A stretch of 64,000 bases of DNA from Anaerotignum propionicum (GTDB lineage: Bacteria > Bacillota > Clostridia > Lachnospirales > Anaerotignaceae). Both the position numbers and the translations under genes were made by a program. The notes under the pieces are model-generated. The model worked only from the letters and a program-made list of their open reading frames with translations. It searched no databases and was not told where the DNA came from. The number at the start of each line of letters is the position of its first letter. The first letter of the stretch is position 1. The stretch lies in the NCBI RefSeq assembly GCF_024461735.1, contig NZ_JANGAD010000003.1:248001-312000 (forward strand), read 5' to 3'. Positions 55,283 through 62,382 of the stretch are shown in pieces.

Positions 55283-56635
55283 ATGACTATTCAGGCAATA
55301 ATTGACAATGCGCGAAAAGCATTCGCCGAGATCAGCGATTATACACAGGAACAAATTGATCATCTGGTTTATGAGAGCGCAAAGATTATTTATCAAAATG
55401 CAGTACCTCTGGCAAAGATGGCTGTTGAAGAAACAGAACTTGGCTGTGTTGAAGACAAAATTGGAAAAAATACAGGTACGGCTGCTGTTTTCTGGGATTA
55501 TCTGAAAGATAAAAAATCTGTAGGGATCATTAATGAAATTCCCGAGCAGGGTATCATTGAGGTAGCTCATCCTGTAGGGGTTATTGCTGCTATCACACCT
55601 GCTACAAACCCTACGGTTACACCTCTGGGTAACTTCATGCACGCATTAAAAGGCAAAAATGCCATTATCATTTCCCCTGCACCTCGTGCGGAAAAAACCT
55701 CTACCAAAACGGTAAACTTAATCAGAGAAGCCTTGGAAAAAAATGGCGCTCCCACTGACCTGATTCAGATCGTGGCAGGTGCAACCATTGAAAAATCCGC
55801 CGAATTAATGGAAAAATGCGACTTGGTATTAGCAACAGGTGGACCAGGACTCACCAAGGCAGCATACTCCAGCGGAACTCCCGCTTACGGCGTAGGCCCC
55901 GGCAACCCTCCTGTTATTTTGGACAGAGATTATGACCTGAAAACAGCGGCAGAGATGACAGTAATCGCAGTTGGCAGTGACAACGGTATCCTGTGCGATG
56001 GTGACAACTTATTGCTGTATCCTCAAGAAGTGGAAGCAAAATTCTTTGAAGAAATGAAGAATGCAGGCTTTGTGGTTTACGAAGATGCTAAAGATGTGGA
56101 AAAATTCCGCCAGGCGTTGTTTCATGACGGTAAGGTAGACAGCGGTCTGGTGGGCAAGGACGCTTTCGTTATTGCAAAGGCTGCGGGCTTTGATGTCCCT
56201 GTGGAAACCAAGGTGCTTGCAGTGAAAATTGACGGCGTAGGCAAGGATGATGTTTTCGGTCATGAAATCATGGGACCTATTGTGGTTATGAAATCCTACG
56301 ATAAATTTGAAGAGGCAGTGGATATGGCAGTTAGAAATATGAAAGAGTCTGGTGGTATTGGTCATACCGCTGGTCTGTTCAGTAACAATCAAGAGCATAT
56401 TAGGTATGCCGGAGAAAAAATACCTGTGGCTCGTTTGTTAGTAAACCAGCCTACACCAGATGCGTGGGGACCTGCTACTAACGGTCTATCACCTGCAGTA
56501 TCTGAAGGATGTGGTACATGGGGAAACAATATTTTGGCAGGAAACGTTGACTATATACATCTGATTAATGTATCAAAAATTGCAATGCCCCTTGATGTAA
56601 AAGTGCCGGATGCGGCTAGCATTTTTAAAAAGTAA
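55283..56635 (+). CDS. CoA-acylating aldehyde dehydrogenase (EutE/PduP-like)
   Basis: 450 residues from ATG 55283 (GAAGGAGAA upstream; ATG 55277 is too close). The ALDH fold of the acylating subgroup is clear: EVAHPVGVIAAITPATNPTVTPLGNFMHALKGKNAIIISPAPRAEKTS, LVLATGGPGLTKAAYSSGTPAYGVGPGNPPVILD, with the catalytic Cys in SDNGILCDGDNLL. There is no extra N-terminal microcompartment-targeting helix. It converts an aldehyde to an acyl-CoA with NAD+ and CoA. Next to an aminoacyl-CoA ammonia lyase, the product may be a 3-aminoacyl-CoA. Confidence 0.85.
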   Translation: MTIQAIIDNARKAFAEISDYTQEQIDHLVYESAKIIYQNAVPLAKMAVEETELGCVEDKIGKNTGTAAVFWDYLKDKKSVGIINEIPEQGIIEVAHPVGVIAAITPATNPTVTPLGNFMHALKGKNAIIISPAPRAEKTSTKTVNLIREALEKNGAPTDLIQIVAGATIEKSAELMEKCDLVLATGGPGLTKAAYSSGTPAYGVGPGNPPVILDRDYDLKTAAEMTVIAVGSDNGILCDGDNLLLYPQEVEAKFFEEMKNAGFVVYEDAKDVEKFRQALFHDGKVDSGLVGKDAFVIAKAAGFDVPVETKVLAVKIDGVGKDDVFGHEIMGPIVVMKSYDKFEEAVDMAVRNMKESGGIGHTAGLFSNNQEHIRYAGEKIPVARLLVNQPTPDAWGPATNGLSPAVSEGCGTWGNNILAGNVDYIHLINVSKIAMPLDVKVPDAASIFKK

Positions 56636-56962
56636 CGACAAGGAACGTGCCGGGTCTATGAAAGAACGGAGTGGTGAGAAGGCTTAAAAAGATTTCATGA
56701 ATAAATCGAAGCTTATAAGTTATGAAATAAGTGGAATATATAGGAGAAGTTCGAATAGACCGGATTTAAATGATAGACATTATTCAAATTCCCTCTCGAA
56801 GTGTCATGCCGAAAAATATTTGGAAGTGTCTAATCAAAAACAAATGAAAACGGGCTTTTTTAAGAAGCGATTTCCCGAGACAGTTTTCTTAATCACATAT
56901 TCATAGACCCGAATTATTATATTGTTAATTTTACATAGGAGAATGAAAAGGAGGAAGTAGTT
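56636..56962. other. Gap between aldehyde dehydrogenase and ammonia lyase genes
   Basis: No supported gene; the frame at 56697-56906 has no RBS or family resemblance. A gene may have been lost here, since flanking genes are otherwise tightly spaced. The RBS AAAAGGAGG at 56948-56956 serves the next gene. Confidence 0.4.
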
Positions 56963-57400
56963 ATGGTAGGTAAAAAGGTTGTACATCATTTAATGATGAG
57001 CGCAAAAGATGCTCACTATACTGGAAATTTAGTAAACGGGGCTAGAATTGTGAATCAGTGGGGCGACGTTGGTACAGAATTAATGGTTTATGTTGATGGT
57101 GACATTAGCTTGTTCTTGGGCTACAAAGACATCGAATTCACAGCTCCAGTATATGTTGGTGATTTTATGGAATACCATGGCTGGATTGAAAAAGTTGGGA
57201 GCCAGTCCTATACATGTAAATTTGAAGCATGGAAAGTTGCTAAGATGGTTGATATCACAAACCCTCAGGATACGCGCGCAACAGCTTGTGAGCCTCCGGT
57301 AATGTGCGGAAGAGCAACGGGCAGTTTGTTCATCGCAAAAAAAGATCAGAGAGGCCCTCAGGAATCATCTTTTAAAGATAGAAAGCATCCTGGTGAATAA
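56963..57400 (+). CDS. acl: Beta-alanyl-CoA / 3-aminobutyryl-CoA ammonia lyase (hotdog fold)
   Basis: A 145-residue hotdog-fold protein (MVGKKVVHHLMMSAKDAHYTGNLVNGARIVNQWGDVGTELMVYVDGD...). The pattern VHHLMMSAKDAHYTGNLVNGA and the ending RGPQESSFKDRKHPGE match, as I recall, the beta-alanyl-CoA:ammonia lyase of Clostridium propionicum and the 3-aminobutyryl-CoA lyase of lysine fermentation. It removes ammonia from a 3-aminoacyl-CoA to give acrylyl- or crotonyl-CoA. Placed after the acylating dehydrogenase, it is a likely last step of this pathway. Confidence 0.88.
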   Translation: MVGKKVVHHLMMSAKDAHYTGNLVNGARIVNQWGDVGTELMVYVDGDISLFLGYKDIEFTAPVYVGDFMEYHGWIEKVGSQSYTCKFEAWKVAKMVDITNPQDTRATACEPPVMCGRATGSLFIAKKDQRGPQESSFKDRKHPGE

Positions 57401-57695
57401 GGAAGTTTTTTAGTATCTTGTGTTTTAAATTGTACATTGCTTTAGTTATATAAGCGGACGAATTTATTTTGTCCGCTTTTTCTATAATCAGAGGTGTACT
57501 TTTATGAGGAAGGTGGAGACCCAATTCCATTGATGCCAAGAAACTTAATTGTAGCGTTTATTTTTCACTGGGGGCACTTTCACTATGAAGCAGAAGTAAG
57601 TTATGCATTTCTTGTAAAGACGAATCCGCTTGGAGTCTTCAGGAAGACGGTTTTCTTTCTTCTTAAGGGCGTAAAGATATAGGAGGAACAAGTTT
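57401..57695. other. Gap with terminator before the serine dehydratase genes
   Basis: The terminator at 57453-57482 ends the catabolic operon. The rest, to the RBS AGGAGG of the next gene, holds no convincing gene. Confidence 0.5.
57453..57485 (+). terminator. Intrinsic terminator, copy 2 of a repeated sequence
   Basis: AGCGGACGAA (57453-57462) pairs with TTTGTCCGCT (57468-57477) with one wobble, followed by TTTTTCTAT. Nearly the same sequence as 42098-42128. Confidence 0.8.
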
Positions 57696-58250
57696 ATGAA
57701 ACAGCCAACTAGTATTTTTAATGATGTTGTGGGTCCGATAATGACTGGACCATCAAGCTCACACACAGCAGGACCGTGTAGAATCGGTTTGATTGGATAC
57801 CAACTATGTTTAGGTATACCAAAAACAATTCGTATTTCATTTGATAAATCTGGTTCTTTTGCTTCAAGCTATAATTTGCAAGGAACAGACAGAGGTTTAG
57901 TAGGCGGATTACTTGGAGTTTATCCGGAAGATAATCGGTTACATGACATATTAAAGGAAGCCAAAAATAAAGATGTAAATGTATCTTTTCATATTACTGA
58001 ATTTGAAACCGACCACCCTAATACAGCAAAAATTAGTTTGCTTACGCATAATGGAGAACAAATTAAACTAATAGGGCAGTCTACTGGTGAGGGAATTTTT
58101 AAGATTGTTGATATTAATGGTTTTTCTGTACAAATTATGCGAGACTATTACGAATTGATTGCTATGAGAAAGATTGGCTGCGAAATTAAAGTTCTTCAGT
58201 TACTGCAAGGAGTAGATATACAAGTCAATTATACTTCAGTAGTTAAGTGA
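57696..58250 (+). CDS. sdaAB: L-serine dehydratase, beta subunit
   Basis: A 184-residue protein with the beta-subunit signature FNDVVGPIMTGPSSSHTAGPCRIG at the N-terminus and HPNTAKISL in the middle. In two-subunit iron-sulfur L-serine dehydratases of Clostridia the beta subunit completes the active site of alpha, turning L-serine into pyruvate and ammonia. AGGAGG precedes the ATG. The alpha-subunit gene follows by 7 bases but is broken. Confidence 0.87.
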   Translation: MKQPTSIFNDVVGPIMTGPSSSHTAGPCRIGLIGYQLCLGIPKTIRISFDKSGSFASSYNLQGTDRGLVGGLLGVYPEDNRLHDILKEAKNKDVNVSFHITEFETDHPNTAKISLLTHNGEQIKLIGQSTGEGIFKIVDINGFSVQIMRDYYELIAMRKIGCEIKVLQLLQGVDIQVNYTSVVK

Positions 58251-58257
58251 TGAAATA

Positions 58258-59257
58258 ATGGTTAATGTTAAATTTAGGGAACCATTAGACAAGGAGATTT
58301 ATAATAAAATCCGTAATTTGCATGAAATCAGATGGACTCGTCTTTTAAATCCAGTTTTACCAGTGCTCGCTAGGGCTAATTGCGAGATTCCTTTTTTGAC
58401 AAATGAAGATATGATGAAATGGATTGAAGAAACAGGGTCTGAATATTGGGAGGGTGCGGTTTATTATGAGTAAAAAGAGGAGGTATATCTAAAGAAGAGG
58501 TATATAATAAAATGGGGTATATAGCTCAAGTCATGGAAGAATCCGTGTATGAGGGCTTAAATAATCCAAAGCCAGGGCAAATAATTAATGCTAGAGCAGG
58601 CAGATATTTAAATGATTCCAAAAATCAAAGGTTGATACCATTGGGAGTGATGGATACTGCAATCGCGTGGAGTATGGCTGTTGTAGAAGTTAATAGCAGG
58701 TATGGACGAATTGTTGCCGCACCCACAGGTGGGGCATGTGGCGTAACTCCAGGTGCTATTTTAGGTGTTGCTGAGCATTTGTGTTTATCTAAGGAAGATA
58801 GAACAAAAGCATTACTTGCGGCAGGAATAGTGGGCCTGTTCATAGCTGAGCATGCAACATTTGCGGCAGAGATTTGTGGTTGTCAGGCTGAATGCGGAGC
58901 CGCCTCTGCAATGGCTGCGGCAGGAGTTGTTCAATTATATGTCGGAACGCCTAAACAATGTGCTGCTGCAGCTTCAATTGCGTTGCAAAATGTTTTGGGG
59001 ATGGTCTGTGATTCAGTTGCAGATTTAGTTGAAGTGCCGTGCCTTGGTAGAAATGTTTTGGGGACGATTAATGCCATTTCTTGTGCAATATGGCAATGGC
59101 CGGCGTAGAGGAAGAGGAAGTAATTCCTCTTGATGAAACAATTGTTTCTATGCTAGAAGTTGGAAAACTGATGCCGAGTGAATTATGCTGTACAGGAAAA
59201 GGTGGATTAGCAATTACTGAGACGTCTAAATTCATAAAAAACGAGTTGGGGTACTAA
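58258..59257 (+). pseudogene. sdaAA: L-serine dehydratase, alpha subunit, with two one-base frameshifts
   Basis: Three successive frames give one alpha subunit. The first is MVNVKFREPLDKEI ... EYWEGAVYYE (to 58473). After loss of one base near 58465-58475 (probably C of TCAAAAAGAGG) it goes on as RGGISKEEVYNKMGYIAQVMEESVYEGL ... APTGGACGVTPGAILG, CGCQAECGAASAMAAAG and CDSVADLVEVPC (cluster cysteines). After loss of one base near 59088-59092 it ends MAMAGVEEEEVIPLDETIV ... LCCTGKGGLAITETSKF and TAA 59255-59257. The repaired length is about 333 residues. Both lesions may be assembly errors. Confidence 0.87.
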
Positions 59258-59568
59258 TGGTTTCGACGACCAAAATGACATCAGAATCACTTAACTATTT
59301 CTGCCTTACCCTTTGCCTCTTACATTTTTAAAACAACTGTTCCTTAAGGGAAGCTTGATATCAAAATACTTTTGGCAACAAGTATGACTCAATTGTAAGT
59401 GCATCCAAAAATAACTTTTTTACTTGTATTTGGATTTCATAGTAAATCATTTAATGAATAGGCTGCCTTCAAAACCTAAAGCCAAGTAATCACAAGGAGC
59501 AACCCTTAACTCTGTGGAACAAATAAGATCTTTTTCTCTATTAGAAATAATAGATAGTAAAATGTGAT
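59258..59568. other. Gap before the recombination module
   Basis: No gene is seen. Since it separates metabolic genes from an ICE-type regulatory module, an element boundary could lie here, but I see no clear attachment repeat. Confidence 0.4.
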
Positions 59569-59973
59569 TTATAGTCTAATTTTGTTTGAGGTATACTTAT
59601 TATTTATCTCCTTTGAATCCCAATAAGCCTGCTGTAATGCCTGCATAACAGCATCTTTCTCTGCTTCTGATAATTCACAGCTAGTAAATAAACCTTTTAT
59701 TTCAGCAACTAATTCGTGAGTTTTTTTTGGACATTGAATATCGTATTTTTCTTTGGTTTCTCCAATAAATTCTTCATCTTCTGTGAGTAAATAATTTACG
59801 TCAATATGAAAACAGTCTGCAAGGATAGCATATATTTCTCTTCTTTTGGGGTAGCTTTTCCCAGTCTCATAGCTGATTACTGTGCGTAGTGAAACATCAA
59901 GTTGTTTTGCTAAGTCCGTTTGTGTAAGCCCTTTATCCTTTCGCAAATTTTTAACTTTCTCTCCAAACTTCAT
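59569..59973 (-). CDS. XRE family repressor of the recombination module
   Basis: A 134-residue protein with a textbook HTH_3 domain (FGEKVKNLRKDKGLTQTDLAKQLDVSLRTVISYETGKSYPKRREIYAILADCFHIDVNYLLTEDE) and a helical C-terminal tail (HELVAEIKGLFTSCELSEAEKDAVMQALQQAYWDSKE). It is divergent from the 60177 gene. A 12-base perfect inverted repeat at 60041-60068, overlapping the opposing promoter's -10 box, is its likely operator. RBS AGGAGG. Confidence 0.9.
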   Translation of the reverse strand: MKFGEKVKNLRKDKGLTQTDLAKQLDVSLRTVISYETGKSYPKRREIYAILADCFHIDVNYLLTEDEEFIGETKEKYDIQCPKKTHELVAEIKGLFTSCELSEAEKDAVMQALQQAYWDSKEINNKYTSNKIRL

Positions 59974-60024
59974 ATAATCCTCCTAAAATGTAAAGCGAAA
60001 TATCACGAAATATGTTGTATTGTA

Positions 60025-60053
60025 TTGACAAATAAAGGAAATCTTCATATAAT
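60025..60053 (+). promoter_or_regulatory. Consensus sigma-A promoter for the 60177 gene
   Basis: TTGACA (60025-60030), 17-base spacer, TATAAT (60048-60053). Both boxes match consensus. Confidence 0.85.
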
Positions 60054-60068
60054 GATTTATATGAAGAT
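60041..60068. promoter_or_regulatory. Palindromic operator over the -10 box
   Basis: ATCTTCATATAA (60041-60052), TGAT, TTATATGAAGAT (60057-60068): 12 perfect pairs. A further half site AATCTTCAT lies near 60092-60100. Likely bound by the divergent XRE repressor. Confidence 0.75.
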
Positions 60069-60176
60069 AAACTGCACAATAATATTACTTTAATCTTCAT
60101 GCTTTGTCAATCAATTTAACGATATGGGGGAGTATTACTGATCATAAAGTATACTAATTAAAAACGGAGGTCTGCT

Positions 60177-60776
60177 ATGAGAGTTACCAGAACAATGAGA
60201 AATATTTCGCTTATGTATGAAGGCATGAATCTTGATGAAGAGCAAGTTTTTCATAAGTCTAAGTTGCTGTTGGATATTTATCGTGATGTTGTATGGAAAA
60301 CTCTGAAAGAGGTCGAATACATAAAAGATGTATGTGAATCTTATTATAGCAATGATTTAAATGCTGCGTTAACATATTTATCTGACTTTGCACCATCAGA
60401 GCAAAGAGCGGACTTCAAGGATAGGGTTTCATATATATTTGAAACTTCATGGATGATTGAACTTATTGATACAGCAATGATTAAAATATATGATTACCCT
60501 GTGCACGGAAAGCTCTATCATGAAATATTATCAAATTGCTATATAAATTCTAACACACTAAACGAACATGAATTGCTTGAATGCTTATTGATGGAAAGAA
60601 CAAGCTTTTATGTAAGAAAAAAAGAAGCAATTAAGTTATTTGGAGTTGCGCTTTGGGGGTATGCACTTCCAAAATATAAGTCTGTTTTAACTAACAACTT
60701 CGGAGAAGAAGATAATAATAGCTTCTTTAAAAAAGAAGATGAAATTCAGACACAGTGCGAACTTAGTGCATACTAA
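60177..60776 (+). CDS. Unrecognised regulatory-type protein of the ICE module (possible ArpU-like)
   Basis: A 199-residue, mostly helical protein after ACGGAGG. The C-terminal part LLECLLMERTSFYVRKKEAIKLFGVALWGYALPKY recalls the sigma-like helix-turn-helix of phage ArpU-type late regulators (the MERTSFYVRKKEAIKLFG segment), but I cannot assign it firmly. It is driven by a consensus promoter under a palindromic operator, so it is the principal target of the XRE repressor and may switch on element functions. Confidence 0.6.
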   Translation: MRVTRTMRNISLMYEGMNLDEEQVFHKSKLLLDIYRDVVWKTLKEVEYIKDVCESYYSNDLNAALTYLSDFAPSEQRADFKDRVSYIFETSWMIELIDTAMIKIYDYPVHGKLYHEILSNCYINSNTLNEHELLECLLMERTSFYVRKKEAIKLFGVALWGYALPKYKSVLTNNFGEEDNNSFFKKEDEIQTQCELSAY

Positions 60777-60971
60777 CCACGTACTGACTTTGAACATTGC
60801 ATAACTTATAATCTGTATTGTGGGATGGGTACGAAATTAATTAGTAAATAACCTCGACTGTAAAAAGTCGGGGTTTTTTTATACCCATTTTTCATAATAC
60901 GGCAGTTAGAGAGTCGGGAGTAACAGAAATGTTATTCTCGGCTTTTTTTGTGCCCATTTTTAGGAGGGAAA

Positions 60972-61025
60972 ATGGATAAGTCCAATCGTTTGTTTCGGTG
61001 TCGCTCTCCACCTTTCCGATTTTGA
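60972..61025 (+). CDS. Possible 17-residue leader peptide
   Basis: ATG 60972 follows TAGGAGGG with ideal spacing and encodes MDKSNRLFRCRSPPFRF, then TGA at 61023-61025, 38 bases before the sigma-like gene. The strong RBS on such a short basic frame suggests a translated leader. No homologue can be named. Confidence 0.35.
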   Translation: MDKSNRLFRCRSPPFRF

Positions 61026-61063
61026 TTTGAGATATTTCAAAATTTAGAAGCGGAGGGAAGCAA

Positions 61064-61513
61064 ATGGCGGCAAATAAAAGGATACCAAATTATAAAAAGA
61101 TGTATCCAAGTGCAAATGATGAAGTTATAAAGGTTCTAAAACAAGGGGCAAGAAAAGCTATTTACCAAGAGTATGACTTAAAGTGTGAAACTTTTATAGT
61201 AGATGAAGCCCAGGAAAATGTTTATTTTGTTCCAAGCAGAGAGGATTCATTAGAGCGTTTAATGGAATCGGGAGTACAATTCTGTGATGAGGGAGCCACT
61301 GTGGAAGAATTAGCAATCGAGGAAGTTATGATTGAAATGCTTCTTGCAAATTTAAAATTTCTTACCTTGGAAGAGCTGGAGCTGATAAATGCTCTTTTTT
61401 ATGAGGAAAAAAGTGAACGTGAATACGCAGAAAGATTAGGGGTTTATCACAATGCGATACATAAGAGAAAGAAAAAAATTATAAAAAAACTAAAATATTT
61501 AATGACAAAATAA
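61064..61513 (+). CDS. Sigma-70 region 4-like protein of the ICE
   Basis: A 149-residue protein with C-terminal sigma region 4 character (LKFLTLEELELINALFYEEKSEREYAERLGVYHNAIHKRKKKIIKKLKYLM) and an N-terminal extension (NKRIPNYKKMYPSANDEVIKVLKQGARKAIYQEYDLK). Small proteins of this kind precede the recombinase in Tn916-like and related clostridial elements. GCGGAGGG precedes the ATG, and a strong terminator follows. Confidence 0.8.
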   Translation: MAANKRIPNYKKMYPSANDEVIKVLKQGARKAIYQEYDLKCETFIVDEAQENVYFVPSREDSLERLMESGVQFCDEGATVEELAIEEVMIEMLLANLKFLTLEELELINALFYEEKSEREYAERLGVYHNAIHKRKKKIIKKLKYLMTK

Positions 61514-61530
61514 TTTTCTGGGTGTGCACC

Positions 61531-61569
61531 CCCCCTCACTTAGCGTTGAAGTAAGTGAGGGGGATTTTT
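61531..61569 (+). terminator. Strong terminator after the sigma-like gene
   Basis: CCCCCTCACTTA (61531-61542) pairs perfectly with TAAGTGAGGGGG (61552-61563), followed by ATTTTTG. Confidence 0.9.
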
Positions 61570-61683
61570 GTTCTCTCAAAGTACCTTGAAAATTAAATAT
61601 CCGATTTCATAAATACATTAGCTGATAAGCCTTAGTCGGAAAAGCAACTGTGAAAGATGCGCTGTGACCTCCTGTAAAATCAG

Positions 61684-61710
61684 AAAATCCATGAAGATGG
61701 ATTTTTTCTT
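61684..61710 (+). terminator. Second hairpin terminator in the leader region
   Basis: AAAATCCAT, GAAG loop, ATGGATTTT with further T bases. It lies in the 560-base region upstream of the 62097 gene. Confidence 0.65.
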
Positions 61711-61884
61711 CTGAATTTTATAAATGCAGCCAATATAAGGAGCGAGCGGGTTCGTCTGTTCATGAAACAATTCATAGTGGATTGTATTGCCATAACCTTA
61801 TCCAGCCTATAATGATACTTCTGTCCAGCCACAGACATCGCAATGGGGGCAGCCTGAAGAGATCCTGCAGGAGGTGAGATTCCT

Positions 61885-61950
61885 ATGATGAGAATTAACT
61901 ACTCTCAGTTTATGTAAATCGCCCAGTACTTGGGAAGTAGTGTCCAATAA
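61885..61950 (+). other. Short reading frame with strong RBS and internal TAA
   Basis: GCAGGAGGTGA precedes ATG 61885. The frame reads MMRINYSQFM, TAA (61915-61917), then IAQYLGSSVQ and TAA (61948-61950). If the first TAA were read through or is a mutation, a 21-residue peptide results. I cannot assign a function. Confidence 0.3.
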
Positions 61951-62096
61951 AGTACAAAAACAAAAATAACTGACTTAATGTCAGAAGTAATGGGGATTAC
62001 CTATGCTTTATCTGCTTTTGCAGTTGCAAGTCAAACAGCGGTAATCCCTATTTTTGTGGTATTAAGAAAAACTATATGGGGATGGGGGAAAAGAAT

Positions 62097-62303
62097 ATGG
62101 ATTTAATGGAAATAGGGGCTGAAGAGGCAAAAGAGCATGAAATGACAATAGAACAATCTGAAAATGAAGTGCACTATAAAATGTCGCTTAAGTTTCTTGA
62201 CATTCTTAAGAGAAAAGGCATCGTTTCTGATGTTGAGTATGCACAAATCGATGAACTAAACCGCCAATCCTTTTCTCCATGCCTTGCAAAAGTATATGTG
62301 TAA
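62097..62303 (+). CDS. Small protein upstream of the recombinase
   Basis: 68 residues from ATG 62097 (GGGGGA upstream; an in-frame ATG at 62076 is possible). The C-terminal YKMSLKFLDILKRKGIVSDVEYAQIDELNRQSFSPCLAKVYV resembles the SHOCT-like small proteins seen directly before large serine recombinases of clostridial ICEs. Perhaps a recombination directionality or stability factor, but this is only suggested by position. Confidence 0.6.
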   Translation: MDLMEIGAEEAKEHEMTIEQSENEVHYKMSLKFLDILKRKGIVSDVEYAQIDELNRQSFSPCLAKVYV

Positions 62304-62382
62304 TAACACTTGATATTATAATTGCTTTGGGGTATTGTGTGTTACGAACAGCGAGATTACTGATGGGAAAGGAGGAAAACTC

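Larger units (their letters stand above)
61514..62096. other. Long untranslated leader upstream of the 62097 gene
   Basis: Besides the two terminators and the short frame, it contains an inverted repeat GGGATTACC (near 61992-62000) and GGTAATCCC (near 62040-62048), followed by TATTTTTG, forming a possible attenuator just before the small gene and the recombinase. No riboswitch family was recognised. Confidence 0.5.

Noticed and set aside
56697..56906. 69-residue frame between the aldehyde dehydrogenase and ammonia lyase genes
   Set aside because: No RBS or family similarity. A lost gene is possible but cannot be shown.
57494..57682. 62-residue frame before the serine dehydratase beta gene
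   Set aside because: Low-complexity hydrophobic product without RBS; both strands are open here by chance.
37025..59568. Assigning exact attachment sites (attL/attR) of the ICE
   Set aside because: No convincing short repeat pair was found at candidate borders; serine-recombinase att cores can be only two or three bases long, which cannot be recognised by eye.
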